A DNA stretch of 64,000 bases from Pacificispira sp002696645. GTDB lineage: Bacteria > Pseudomonadota > Alphaproteobacteria > UBA8366 > Aestuariispiraceae. The first letter of the stretch is position 1; every line of letters starts with the position of its first letter. Below are positions 25,565-34,622 of this stretch, piece by piece. The stretch lies in contig NZ_JBLZHU010000008.1 of assembly GCF_048892425.1 (NCBI RefSeq), forward strand, positions 166,973-230,972, given 5' to 3'. The notes under the pieces are model-generated. The model was given only the letters and a program-made list of their open reading frames with translations, searched no databases and was not told where the DNA came from. The position numbers and the translations under genes are program-made.

Positions 25565-26461
25565 TTACTCCGCCGGCGATATCCTAAGGCCGTTGGGTCT
25601 GGGGTCTATCCTGGCGGCATAAGATAGGTCTGCGAAAACCTCCATCAGTCGGTCGACGAGCCACCAGCTGGGGGCCTGGGTTTCATAGGTCAGAACAAAA
25701 CGTCCAGGCTCATCGCGGTCGATGGTTGATGCCAGATAGTAAGGGAATTCTATCTGCAGGGCGTCCACGGCATCCGCGCGAATGTCGTCTGGGACATCGC
25801 GGAAATCGACACGATAGCGTATCGCATCGACCAGCCAGGCAGGTGGCACATCGCCATAGCCACGGGGCGGCGCCGGGCCCAGAAGCTGAAGGATCTGGTC
25901 GGCAGAATTCGAAAAAAACGGCATCAGGGATTCAACCACGCCTGTAGCCCGACAGACCGGATTTTCACTGCATCCATCCTGGAACGCAATATTGACTGGG
26001 TCTGAGGCATAGCGCGCCCGAACGTCGCCACGCGTTACGTCAACAAGATCCAGCCACGCAGCCGCCGTTGCGGTCCCATCGGGCTGGTCCCGTACCATCA
26101 GGCGTAAAAACAGTATAGTGGCAGGCACCGGGCGCGAGGCATCGCTGGACCGGGCCTGTTTATACAATGCCCGCTGACTGTCGCGATCCATGCCAATGGT
26201 CAAACGTTCCCCCTGATTCCAGGCCAGGGTGCGACCATATTCCACTGGGATGCGATAGGCGTCACTTTCCAGCAGATTGGCCAACCCGTTCAATGCGGCC
26301 CGTGCGACAGGGTCATCCTGTGGCACGCTGCGACGGGACACATCGTCAATGGCGATAATGAATCCTTCCTGCACCGAATACCGATACGGAATTTCCGCGC
26401 GGGCGGGTATCGCCGAAAGACCGACCAAAATGGATATCAACAGCAAAGCCAAGCGGTGCAT
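25565..26461 (-). CDS. Exported protein of unknown function
   Basis: A 298-residue protein with a clear signal peptide (hydrophobic LALLLISILVGLSAIP, likely cleaved after ARA), so periplasmic or outer-membrane associated. I do not recognise the family. The mature part is acidic and soluble, with a cysteine pair (DGCSENPVCRATG) that could form a disulfide, and a Trp-rich C-terminal stretch (APSWWLVDRLMEVFADL). ATG 26461 has AAGGA upstream. It is 10 bp downstream of the SDR gene, so probably co-transcribed. Its 3' end borders the repeat array. Confidence 0.7.
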   Translation of the reverse strand: MHRLALLLISILVGLSAIPARAEIPYRYSVQEGFIIAIDDVSRRSVPQDDPVARAALNGLANLLESDAYRIPVEYGRTLAWNQGERLTIGMDRDSQRALYKQARSSDASRPVPATILFLRLMVRDQPDGTATAAAWLDLVDVTRGDVRARYASDPVNIAFQDGCSENPVCRATGVVESLMPFFSNSADQILQLLGPAPPRGYGDVPPAWLVDAIRYRVDFRDVPDDIRADAVDALQIEFPYYLASTIDRDEPGRFVLTYETQAPSWWLVDRLMEVFADLSYAARIDPRPNGLRISPAE

Positions 26462-26471
26462 CAAATCATCC

Positions 26472-27278
26472 TTAATTGCATTTCAGCGTTATCCCGCCAT
26501 CGACCAGCATTTCCAGCCCCGTGACATATTTTGATTCATCAGACGCCAGAAACAAGGCAGCATAGGCTACATCCCAGGCATCGCCCATATGGCCCATAGG
26601 ACATTGCGCATTGCGCACCGCCCACATTTTATCGACATCGCCGCCTGCATATTCCTTCGCCAATCCTGCGGATTTCTCAACCATCGGGGTCTTCATCAGC
26701 CCCGGCAGGATCGCATTCACCCGAATGCCTTTTGGCGCGTATTGCACCGCCAGCGCCTTGGTCATCTGATTCATTGCAGCCTTGGTCGTGTAATAGGTCG
26801 TGTAGGCAAAACCCAGATAGCGAATGGAGGCGATAGAGGAGATATTAATGATAGACCCGCTGCCCTGTGCCTCCATCAACGGAATGACGTGCTTTAATGT
26901 CAAAAAGCAGCCCTTCAGATTGATATCATGCATGCGGTCCCAGTCTTCTTCTGACAGTTCCACAACGCCACCAACATGGGCCAGCCCGACATTGTAATCC
27001 AGCACATCGATCCGCCCGAAACGCGCAACGGTGGCTTCAACCATCGCCTGGATATCGGCATGGCTGGAAACATCCGCCGCCACCGCTTCGGCCACGCCGC
27101 CTTCGTCGCGGATCAATTGCGCGGTTTCTTCTGCTGCGGTCAGATTGACATCCGCACACATGACAGACGCCCCTTCCCGCGCGAACAAGGTTGCCGTCGC
27201 CTTACCATTGCCCCAGCCCGGTCCGATAGACCCGGCCCCGACGATCAACGCGATTTTGCCCTCCAGACGACCCGCCAT
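26472..27278 (-). CDS. Short-chain dehydrogenase/reductase
   Basis: NAD(P)-dependent oxidoreductase of the classical SDR family, 268 residues. The cofactor loop has an unusual extended form, VGAGSIGPGWGNGKATA, instead of TGxxxGxG. DVSSHADI and the NVG equivalent of NNAG follow, then the active site S in INISSIASI and YYTTK. The C-terminus ends YVTGLEMLVDGGITLKCN. The GPGWGNG loop is seen in a subset of SDRs tied to ring or steroid-like substrates. The actual substrate is unknown. Start ATG 27278. Confidence 0.85.
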   Translation of the reverse strand: MAGRLEGKIALIVGAGSIGPGWGNGKATATLFAREGASVMCADVNLTAAEETAQLIRDEGGVAEAVAADVSSHADIQAMVEATVARFGRIDVLDYNVGLAHVGGVVELSEEDWDRMHDINLKGCFLTLKHVIPLMEAQGSGSIINISSIASIRYLGFAYTTYYTTKAAMNQMTKALAVQYAPKGIRVNAILPGLMKTPMVEKSAGLAKEYAGGDVDKMWAVRNAQCPMGHMGDAWDVAYAALFLASDESKYVTGLEMLVDGGITLKCN

Positions 27279-27329
27279 AAAATACCCTCTCCCTGATTTT
27301 GTTTGATTAAACTTATATTCGATTAACCG

Positions 27330-27977
27330 CTAGGAACCCAGAACCCGATCCGCGACATAGGGATTGGATTGGCGTTCCTCGCCAAATGTTGAATACGGAC
27401 CGTGACCGGGCACAAAGACCGTGTCATTGCCCAACGGCCATAGCTTGTCCACGATGGATTGGATCAATTGCGGGCCGTCGCCGCGCGGAAAGTCGCTGCG
27501 CCCGACAGAGCCGTTAAACAGAACATCCCCCACCCAGGCAATACCGCCTTCCTTGTCATGGAACACGATATGTCCCGGCGTGTGACCTGGACAGTGATAG
27601 ACATCCAGCACGCAGTCGCCAACGGTCACTGTTTCCCCTTCTTCCAGCCAGCGGTCGGGAACAAACGGCGTGGTTGGTGGGAAATTATACTTGGCACAAT
27701 CTTCCGCCAGCCGATCAATCCAGAACGCGTCTTCCTTATGGGGACCTTCCAGCGGCACATCCAAACGGTCGGCCAGAACGCGCGCAGCGCTGCAATGATC
27801 CAGATGTCCATGGGTCAGCAGAATCTTCTCAATCTCCACACCCTGACTTTGGGCAGCAGCCAGGATGCGATCAACCTCTCCACCAGGATCGACGACCGCG
27901 CCTTTCATGGTCTTTTCACACCAGATGACGGAACAATTCTGTTGAAACGGGGTGACGGGAACAATGACGGCTTTCAT
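27330..27977 (-). CDS. MBL-fold hydrolase, glyoxalase II-like
   Basis: A 215-residue metallo-beta-lactamase-fold protein with the metal motif LTHGHLDHCSAA, the later His in CPGHTPGHIVFHD and the terminal FVPGHGP. It is similar in size to short glyoxalase II-like (YcbL/GloC-type) hydrolases, so hydrolysis of a thioester such as S-lactoylglutathione is plausible. ATG 27977 is used; GTG 27986, overlapping the ppk2 stop, is an alternative. Either way it is tightly coupled to ppk2 upstream. Confidence 0.85.
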   Translation of the reverse strand: MKAVIVPVTPFQQNCSVIWCEKTMKGAVVDPGGEVDRILAAAQSQGVEIEKILLTHGHLDHCSAARVLADRLDVPLEGPHKEDAFWIDRLAEDCAKYNFPPTTPFVPDRWLEEGETVTVGDCVLDVYHCPGHTPGHIVFHDKEGGIAWVGDVLFNGSVGRSDFPRGDGPQLIQSIVDKLWPLGNDTVFVPGHGPYSTFGEERQSNPYVADRVLGS

Positions 27978-27982
27978 GGAAC

Positions 27983-29005
27983 TCACTTTCTACTGCGCCC
28001 TGGGGCAAGCGGATAGCTGTCAAAAGCGCCCAGACGCTCTGCCAGACTTTCCCCGAACATATGATGATTTTCACCGATCAAATGACTGGCGGGGCCCAGG
28101 ATGCGCGGATCAGGGGTCTGCACAATCTCCATCGATTTATCTGTATAGGGCAACTGGTGCAAAAAATGCTGCATGGTCGCCAGCCGCGCCCGCCTTTTGT
28201 CATCGGATTTAACCACCGTCCAGGGGGCATCGGCGGTGTCTGTGTAAAAGAACATCGCCTCTTTCGCCTCGGTATACTGATCCCATTTCGTCACCGCGAC
28301 CTTATCAATGGGGGACAGTTTCCAGCGCTTCAGCGGATCCTTTTCGCGCGCCTTAAACCGGGCCAATTGTTCTTCCTGGGTGACAGCGAACCAATATTTG
28401 AACAGGTGGATACCGCTATTGGCCAGCATCCGCTCCAATTGCGGGACCTGGCGCATGAATTCCAGATACTCCATTGGGGTGCAAAAGCCCATGACATGCT
28501 CAACACCAGCCCTGTTATACCAGGACCGATCAAACATCACGATTTCGCCCGCTGTGGGTAAATGTTTAATATAGCGCTGGAAATACCATTGTCCGCGTTC
28601 TTCCTCGGTAGGCTTTTCCAACGCGACCGCACGCGCGCCACGGGGATTGAGATGCTGCATGAACCGTTTGATCGTGCCCCCTTTGCCCGCCGCATCGCGT
28701 CCTTCGAACAGGATCAGAATACGCTGTCCCGTATCCCTGGCCCAACGCTGTACTTTCAATAATTCAATCTGCAGGTCTTCCTTGCGCTGTTGATAGTCCT
28801 TCTTGGGCAGGGTCTTGGCATAGGGAAATTCTTCGCTGCGAAAACTTTCAATTTCCGGTCCCAAATCCTCCACAGCAGCACCATGAAACGAACGCTCATG
28901 CAGCATTGCCGCCCCATCCGCCGTGTGTTCAGGCGGGTGATACTGGGCGTCTGGAATATCCGACATGACCGTTGATTTGGCTTTTGGGCTTTTCTTGCGG
29001 GCCAT
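27983..29005 (-). CDS. ppk2: PPK2-family polyphosphate kinase
   Basis: Transfers phosphate between inorganic polyphosphate and nucleotides. The 340-residue protein has the Walker A FEGRDAAGKGGTIKR at about 100-114, Walker B IVMFDRSWYNR, and the lid region with PLKRWKLSPIDKVA and WDQYTEAKE. Single-domain size and motifs fit PPK2 class I (NDP phosphorylation). The N-terminal 55 residues are a variable, basic-then-acidic extension. It is followed directly by the MBL hydrolase gene. Confidence 0.93.
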   Translation of the reverse strand: MARKKSPKAKSTVMSDIPDAQYHPPEHTADGAAMLHERSFHGAAVEDLGPEIESFRSEEFPYAKTLPKKDYQQRKEDLQIELLKVQRWARDTGQRILILFEGRDAAGKGGTIKRFMQHLNPRGARAVALEKPTEEERGQWYFQRYIKHLPTAGEIVMFDRSWYNRAGVEHVMGFCTPMEYLEFMRQVPQLERMLANSGIHLFKYWFAVTQEEQLARFKAREKDPLKRWKLSPIDKVAVTKWDQYTEAKEAMFFYTDTADAPWTVVKSDDKRRARLATMQHFLHQLPYTDKSMEIVQTPDPRILGPASHLIGENHHMFGESLAERLGAFDSYPLAPGRSRK

Positions 29006-29015
29006 CTGTTATCCT

Positions 29016-30518
29016 TCAGCGCTGTGCATCCGCCTGGCGCAGTTCCGTTTTCAGCACCTTGCCGTAATTGTTCTTCGGCAGACTTTCCAGATAGATATAG
29101 TCTTTCGGTCGCTTAAAGCGCGCGATTTTTTCCAGACACAGCGCATCCAGATCCTTTGGTGGCGCTGTACCCACCACATAAGCGACAACGATTTCACCCC
29201 ATTCATCATCCCGACGGCCAATCACGGAGACCTCCTGAACATCCGGATGGTTCAACAGAACCTCCTCAATCTCTCTGGGATAGATATTGGTGCCGCCGGA
29301 AATCACCACATCCTTGGACCGGTCCATCAGGCTGAGATACCCATCGGCATCAAACCGCCCGATATCTCCCGTATGTAACCAGCCGCCCCGCAGCGTTTCC
29401 GCCGTTGCTTCGGGATTGTCCCAATAGCCAACCATGACGCTGTCGCTGCGCGTTATGATCTCGCCAGTCTCTCCTTGCGGGACGGGCACATCGTTTTCAT
29501 CCACGACCAGAACCTCAACATTCGGATAGGGCTGTCCAGCAGATCCCAGACGCTCCAGATACCGCGGCTGGGTGGTATCGGCTATGGTCTCCCGCTCCAG
29601 ACAGGTGATGTTCATCGGGCTTTCACCCTGACCATAAATCTGCACCAGCTTTGGTCCCAACCGCTCAAGGGCGGCCTGAGCATCTTCAACATACATAGGC
29701 GCCCCGCCATAGATCAGCGCCCGCAGATTATCCGTTGGGCACGGGCCGGTATGGCGGGTCAAGCGATTGACCATCGTGGGCGCGGCAAACATGGATGTAC
29801 CGGGCCAGGCCGCAATGGTGTCAAAAATCTCCGCCGGGTCAAAGCCGCCACTTTCCGGTGTCACCTGACAGCATCCCCGGGCCAGATGGGGCAGGATATA
29901 CAGACCCGATCCATGGCTCATTGGGGCAGCATGCAGCACCGCGCCGCCTGGTTGCAGGCGATCAATACAGCTAAGATACCCCCATGTCATCGCCATCAGA
30001 TTGCGATGTGTCAGCATCGCCCCTTTCGGCCGCCCGGTCGTGCCGGATGTATAGAACAGCCAGGCCAGATCATCAGGCGCAGCTTCCTGCAACGGTCGCC
30101 CTTCCGCGTGCAGAAGAGCCTGATGCTGGGCGCTGCCAAAGGAAATCAATGGCACCGCGTCAGGCAATCCCTGCGCCGTCGTTTCCGCAACATCGTCAGA
30201 GGTGAAAACCAGCCTAGCCCCGGAATGTTCCAGGATATACTGAACCTCACTGCGATGCAGTTTCGCATTGACCGGCACGGCGGTCAGACCGGCCCACCAG
30301 ATTGCGTATAATGTCTCTGCATAGTCCGGGCCGTTTTTTGCAAAGACGGCCACACGATCCCCCGGTTTTAGATTCAATCCATCCCGCATGGCTCCGGCCA
30401 GGGTCATCACCCGCACGGCGCTGTCACGAAAGGTACGAATGGTGCGATTGCCGACACCGATCGAAGGCAGATGCCCCTGCGCGGCTGCCGCACGCTCTAG
30501 CCAGAGTGCGAGATTCAC
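29016..30518 (-). CDS. Acyl-CoA synthetase (AMP-binding enzyme)
   Basis: Activates a carboxylic acid to its CoA thioester via an acyl-adenylate. The 500-residue protein has the AMP-binding P-loop LFYTSGTTGRPKGAMLTH, A5-type YGQGESP, HTGDIGRFDADGYLSLMDR (A7/A8) and the catalytic Lys in PKNNYGKVLKTEL. GTG 30518 is preferred, with GGGAGG eight bases upstream; the longer frame to 30599 lacks a signal. Substrate chain length cannot be told. Divergent from the GNAT gene. Confidence 0.88.
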   Translation of the reverse strand: MNLALWLERAAAAQGHLPSIGVGNRTIRTFRDSAVRVMTLAGAMRDGLNLKPGDRVAVFAKNGPDYAETLYAIWWAGLTAVPVNAKLHRSEVQYILEHSGARLVFTSDDVAETTAQGLPDAVPLISFGSAQHQALLHAEGRPLQEAAPDDLAWLFYTSGTTGRPKGAMLTHRNLMAMTWGYLSCIDRLQPGGAVLHAAPMSHGSGLYILPHLARGCCQVTPESGGFDPAEIFDTIAAWPGTSMFAAPTMVNRLTRHTGPCPTDNLRALIYGGAPMYVEDAQAALERLGPKLVQIYGQGESPMNITCLERETIADTTQPRYLERLGSAGQPYPNVEVLVVDENDVPVPQGETGEIITRSDSVMVGYWDNPEATAETLRGGWLHTGDIGRFDADGYLSLMDRSKDVVISGGTNIYPREIEEVLLNHPDVQEVSVIGRRDDEWGEIVVAYVVGTAPPKDLDALCLEKIARFKRPKDYIYLESLPKNNYGKVLKTELRQADAQR

Positions 30519-30632
30519 GATATTGCCTCCCTGCAATTGTAATCTGTGGTTCGTTATGATCTTTGACGGGGAGTCTATCGCCCCAAACGAGAAAGCCAAT
30601 AGATTTCACCGATCCGAATGCAGGGAAGAGTT

Positions 30633-31115
30633 ATGCTGAAAATTCGCAAAGCCACGCTGCAGGACGTGGATACCCTGGCAGAAATGGCAACCGCCCTGAA
30701 TGCGCATTTCGGCATCGATGATCCACCCTATTCCGGTAAGGCCATCCTGCCGTCGATGCAGGGGGGTGACCCGCTGGTCTTTGGATATCTGGCCGAAGAC
30801 GCGGAGGGTAAGCCTGTTGGATACGCCCTGTGTCAGCGGTTTTTTGATACCGATACCGGCACCCAGGCGACCTGGTTGCTGGACATCTTCATTGTCGAAG
30901 ACCATCGTGGCGGCGGTTTGGGACGGCGAATGCTGGCCCGTATCGCAGCGGATGCAAAGCAAAAGGGACAACGCTGCATCGGCCTTGCGGTCTATCAAAA
31001 CAACCCCGCCCGCCATTTATATGACCGCATCGGCGCAGCCCTGCCTGAAAATGCCCTGGTCTATGAATTGCGCGACGAGAAACTGGACAGATTGGCCCAA
31101 GAGGCCCAAATATGA
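30633..31115 (+). CDS. GNAT-family N-acetyltransferase
   Basis: A 160-residue acetyl-CoA-dependent acyltransferase. The fold pattern is clear: MLKIRKATLQDVDTLAEMA at the start, the central WLLDIFIVEDHRGGGLGRRMLARIA with the acetyl-CoA pyrophosphate loop RGGGLGRR, and GLAVYQNNPARHLYDRIGA near the end. The substrate is unknown. ATG 30633 has GGGAAGA upstream; ATG 30618 is an alternative. The rhomboid gene starts 4 bp after its stop. Confidence 0.85.
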   Translation: MLKIRKATLQDVDTLAEMATALNAHFGIDDPPYSGKAILPSMQGGDPLVFGYLAEDAEGKPVGYALCQRFFDTDTGTQATWLLDIFIVEDHRGGGLGRRMLARIAADAKQKGQRCIGLAVYQNNPARHLYDRIGAALPENALVYELRDEKLDRLAQEAQI

Positions 31116-31119
31116 CCCT

Positions 31120-31809
31120 ATGAACACGCCCTTTACGCCCATCCCGCCCGAGCACCGCACCCCTGCCTTCAATGCACCAAAAGTCGTGTTGTGGCTGATC
31201 GGGATTACAGCCGCTGCCTTTCTGTTTCAGTTGTTTGGCCCGCGAAGTTGGGTCAATACACTGATGTTCTTTTCCGTCTTCAATCCTGCGGATCTGAAAT
31301 ACTTTGATCAGGACCCATTGGTTCTGACCACAAGATGGATTGGCTATGGCCTGGTCCATGGCGGGTGGATGCACCTGTTGGTCAATATGGCCTTCCTTTT
31401 GGCCTTTGGCACGCCACTGGCCCGCCAGATTCCAACACTCAGTTTCATCGCGCTATACCTTTTGGGAACAGCCGGTGGGGCGCTGGCGGTTACACTGATC
31501 TATGGCGATACACAGCTATATCTGATCGGGGCATCGGGTGGCGTTTCCGCGCTGGTCGGGGCCCTATCGCGCATGGTGTTCCTGCGCCGGGGACAGGAAA
31601 TTGTCCCCCACCCTTTCAGCAACCGCAAAGCCGGGTTGATCTTTGTTGGCATCTTCTTTGCCATGAACTTGTTGTATTATGTCCTGCCCGGCCCGGGGGG
31701 AGAGACCGTCTCAGGAGAGGCCCATATCGGCGGGTTTATCTCCGGATTCGTCTTATCCCTGATCCTGCCCTGGCGGGCGCGGGGCAAGGGGAGACCTGCC
31801 AATGACTGA
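31120..31809 (+). CDS. Rhomboid-family intramembrane serine protease
   Basis: A 229-residue membrane protein with about six transmembrane segments. The catalytic pair is present: Ser in LIGASGGVSALVGAL (GASG motif) and His in GEAHIGGFISGFVLSL. The first conserved motif, HGGWMHLLVNMAFLLAFG, is intact too. It would cut transmembrane substrates, none identified here. It overlaps the following nitroreductase gene by 8 bp and follows the GNAT gene closely, so the three likely form an operon. Confidence 0.9.
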   Translation: MNTPFTPIPPEHRTPAFNAPKVVLWLIGITAAAFLFQLFGPRSWVNTLMFFSVFNPADLKYFDQDPLVLTTRWIGYGLVHGGWMHLLVNMAFLLAFGTPLARQIPTLSFIALYLLGTAGGALAVTLIYGDTQLYLIGASGGVSALVGALSRMVFLRRGQEIVPHPFSNRKAGLIFVGIFFAMNLLYYVLPGPGGETVSGEAHIGGFISGFVLSLILPWRARGKGRPAND

Positions 31810-32623
31810 TACACGCAACCCGCTGACCACCCGGTATGGCGTTGGCACGCTGGACCTGGACTCTGAATTGGATACGCTGGCAGATATGCAGGCACGGGGA
31901 TCCTGCCGGGTCTATAAGGCGGAGCCTGTGTCAGATGCCGTGCTGAACAGTCTGGCGGCGACCGCCCTGGCCAGTCCCACGAAAAGCGACCTGCAACAGC
32001 GCGATATCCTGTTTATCGAAGACCCTGCCCTGCGGTCGTGGATCAACAGCCTGTTCCCGGACATGCCCTGGATCGTGAACGCACCGCATTTTGTGATCTT
32101 TCTGGGCAATAACCGCCGTCTGCGCCAGATCCATCAGATGCGGGGGCATGATTTTGCAAATGACCACCTGGATGCATTTTTCAATTGTGCGGTGGATGCT
32201 GCCATTGCGATGTCGGCCTTCATCACGGCAGCAGAGCGATTGGGCCTGGGCACCTGCCCGATTAGCGCCTTGCGCAACCACGCACAGGCCGTTTCTCAGC
32301 GGATCAATCTGCCCGATTATGTCTTCCCGATTTGTGGCATGACACTGGGCCACCCAGTCTATCCCCCACGCATCAGCCCGCGCCTGGGCCTGTCGCATAC
32401 TGTTCATCGCGACCGGTTTCAGGATGATACGATTCTGGATGGAATTTCCGAGTATGACCTGCGGCGCAACAAGACGCGCCCCTTTACCAGCCAGCGTAAT
32501 ACTGAGCGGTTTGGGAAGCAGGAACCCTATACTTGGTCCGAAGACAAGGCCCGGCAATATGCCGAGCCGGAGCGTTCGGATTTTGGAGACTTCATCCGGA
32601 AAATTGGGTTTAATCTGAGTTGA
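31802..32623 (+). CDS. Nitroreductase-family protein (NfsA-like)
   Basis: FMN-dependent oxidoreductase of the nitroreductase fold, 273 residues. Recognisable elements are the N-terminal RGSCRVYKAEPVSD (FMN phosphate region), ASPTKSDLQQRDILFIED, the dimer-helix DAAIAMSAFITAAERLGLGTCPI and GMTLGHPVYPPRISPRLG. The physiological substrate is unknown. The start overlaps the rhomboid 3' end by 8 bp, so the genes are translationally linked. Confidence 0.82.
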   Translation: MTDTRNPLTTRYGVGTLDLDSELDTLADMQARGSCRVYKAEPVSDAVLNSLAATALASPTKSDLQQRDILFIEDPALRSWINSLFPDMPWIVNAPHFVIFLGNNRRLRQIHQMRGHDFANDHLDAFFNCAVDAAIAMSAFITAAERLGLGTCPISALRNHAQAVSQRINLPDYVFPICGMTLGHPVYPPRISPRLGLSHTVHRDRFQDDTILDGISEYDLRRNKTRPFTSQRNTERFGKQEPYTWSEDKARQYAEPERSDFGDFIRKIGFNLS

Positions 32624-32689
32624 TGCCTTGACCTTTATGATTTCAATGCCATCTAGTTTGTTGCGAACGATTCTTAACTGGAGTGTATC

Positions 32690-33277
32690 TTGACCGACCC
32701 GACCGCTCTTCTGGACTTTCTTTCCAACCGCCGTTCCGTCAAAGCACAGATGCTGGTTGACCCCGCACCGGATGATGCGGCCCTGACCGCACTGTTGCAA
32801 ACGGGGATGAGCGCACCCGATCATGGGGCAATCCGACCCTGGCGTTTTAAGGTTATTCGGGGCGATGATCGTGCGAAATTATCAGATCTGTTTGAAGCCG
32901 CGATGCGAAAGCGGGACCCGGCTGTTGATGATGAGATGATCGAAACGATCCGGTCCAAGCCCCTGCGGTCCCCGCTGATCGTCGCCATCGGGGTCAGTGT
33001 CGTGGAAGGTCACCCGAAAGTTCCAGTCATCGAACAAGTGGTCGCCACCGCCTGCGCGACGGAACATTTCCTGCTGGCAGCCCATGCGGCCGGATATGGG
33101 GCGGTTTTGTTGACCGGCTGGCCCGCCTTCGATGAAACCGTGCGCTTGGGTCTGGGATTTGAAAAGAAGGACAAGATGATCGGCTTTGTCTATCTGGGAA
33201 CACCCGCCGAAGACCCTCGCAGCATCGCCAGACCTGATGTGCGGCAATTCATGAAAAGCTGGAACGGTCCCGCATAA
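32690..33277 (+). CDS. Nitroreductase-family protein (YdjA-like)
   Basis: A second, smaller FMN-type nitroreductase of 195 residues. It begins LLDFLSNRRSVKA (FMN phosphate site), then SAPDHGAIRPWRFKVI, ACATEHFLLAAHAAGYGAVLLTGW and FVYLGTPAED. This matches the YdjA subgroup. The only plausible start is TTG 32690 behind GGAG. It follows the first nitroreductase after 66 bp on the same strand but belongs to a different subgroup, so this is not a simple tandem duplication. Confidence 0.85.
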   Translation: MTDPTALLDFLSNRRSVKAQMLVDPAPDDAALTALLQTGMSAPDHGAIRPWRFKVIRGDDRAKLSDLFEAAMRKRDPAVDDEMIETIRSKPLRSPLIVAIGVSVVEGHPKVPVIEQVVATACATEHFLLAAHAAGYGAVLLTGWPAFDETVRLGLGFEKKDKMIGFVYLGTPAEDPRSIARPDVRQFMKSWNGPA

Positions 33278-33289
33278 AATTGAGATATT

Positions 33290-34111
33290 CTATAGGTCGG
33301 CATCCGCATGCTGATACAGTCCACGCATATCGGGGATTGCCTTGAATTCCTCAGAAACACCCATAACAGTCTCAGACAGGCCCAGATACAGCACGCCATC
33401 TTTTGCCAGCACGTCAGCGATATGCGACAAGGTCTTCGCCTTGGTAGGCTGATCAAAATATGTCAGCACATTCCGACACAAGATCACATCGAACCGACCC
33501 AAGGCTCGTGGATGCTCCAGCAGATTGAACGGCTTGAAGTCGACCATGGACCGTACACCGGAATCCATGTGCCATTTATCACCATTCTGTCGAAAGTATT
33601 TGATCAGCATCCGGATGGGCAATCCGCGCTGAACTTCAAACTGGGAATAAATCCCGGCCTTCGCCTTTGCCAGAATTCCTTCAGACAAATCTGTCGCCAA
33701 GATCTCAAACTGCCATCCCTGCAACTGCTCTTGCTGTTCTTTGAGAAGCATCGCCAGAGAATACGCTTCCTGGCCGCTGGAACAGCCCGCGCACCAAAAA
33801 CGGATTTTCCTGGACTCATCACGTGCTGCCATTAGCTGCGGCAGAACCACCGTGCTGAACAGATCAAAAGGCTTCTTGTCCCGAAAAAACTGTGTGCCAC
33901 ACGACATCATGGATTCGGTGATATCTGCTATCATTGCAGACTCCTGACGGGTGCGCACCGCATCGCAAACCTGATCCAGGTTCGCTAAATTATGTTTACG
34001 GGCAACCGGCATCAGGCGAGTCTCTAAAAGATACGCCTTCTCTTTCGTCAGAACCAAGCCAGACTGTTGCTTTAACAGAGTAGAGAGCAATTCAAAATTC
34101 TCAATTCTCAT
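33290..34111 (-). CDS. cheR: CheR-type protein-glutamate methyltransferase
   Basis: SAM-dependent methyltransferase that methylates glutamates of chemoreceptors. The 273-residue protein has the CheR N-terminal domain (FELLSTLLKQQSGLVLTKEKAYLLETRLMPV in pieces, TESMMSCGTQFFRDKKPF) and the SAM site RFWCAGCSSGQEAYSLAM, then DVILCRNVLTYFD and a C-terminal YLGLSETVMGV. No cheA, cheB, cheW or receptor gene lies nearby. Downstream of the CheY-like gene on the same strand. Confidence 0.92.
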   Translation of the reverse strand: MRIENFELLSTLLKQQSGLVLTKEKAYLLETRLMPVARKHNLANLDQVCDAVRTRQESAMIADITESMMSCGTQFFRDKKPFDLFSTVVLPQLMAARDESRKIRFWCAGCSSGQEAYSLAMLLKEQQEQLQGWQFEILATDLSEGILAKAKAGIYSQFEVQRGLPIRMLIKYFRQNGDKWHMDSGVRSMVDFKPFNLLEHPRALGRFDVILCRNVLTYFDQPTKAKTLSHIADVLAKDGVLYLGLSETVMGVSEEFKAIPDMRGLYQHADADL

Positions 34112-34156
34112 AATTGCTCCTTCTCATCAACACAGGCTTGAACCCAAATCTCTCCC

Positions 34157-34522
34157 TCAAAGCAAACCAACTTGTATGAACTTAGAGCGCACAATCTCGC
34201 TGTCGAAGGGTTTCATGATATATTCATCCGCGCCGTTTGCGATGGCTTCACGGATACGCCCAACATCGGATTCCGTCGAACAGAAGACGACCTTTGTCTC
34301 GGATCCCCCTGGCAGCGCGCGCATCCGCTTCATAAACTCCAACCCGTCCATCACCGGCATGACCCAATCCAACAAAACACCGTCGGGCAAGGATTTCTGG
34401 CAAATGTCCAATGCGATCTGGCCATTTTCTGCCTCTGTGACGTCAAAGCCCAAATCTTCCAGAATCTTTCGTGCGACCATGCGAATGACGCGGGAGTCAT
34501 CAACGACGAGACAGGTTTTCAT
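34157..34522 (-). CDS. CheY-like single-domain response regulator
   Basis: A 121-residue receiver domain with no output domain. The acidic pocket is in LVVDDSRVIR, the phospho-acceptor Asp in VLLDWVMPVMDGLEFM, the Thr/Ser in VVFCSTES and the Lys in YIMKPFDSE. ATG 34522 (MKTCLVVDD) is chosen over longer frames. Lying between cheR and a ChpT-like gene, it is a likely phosphate target of one of them. Confidence 0.92.
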   Translation of the reverse strand: MKTCLVVDDSRVIRMVARKILEDLGFDVTEAENGQIALDICQKSLPDGVLLDWVMPVMDGLEFMKRMRALPGGSETKVVFCSTESDVGRIREAIANGADEYIMKPFDSEIVRSKFIQVGLL

Positions 34523-34622
34523 GGCAATACTCCGCAAGACGGCGACAATGCTGTGTGACACTACCCTCGGCGCCAACCCACTGCAACAAAACACTTAATG
34601 CAGATCCCCGTCGCCACAACCC

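Noticed and set aside
25200..25590. Plus-strand open frames in the repeat array
   Set aside because: They consist of translated repeat sequence with no ribosome binding site or family resemblance.
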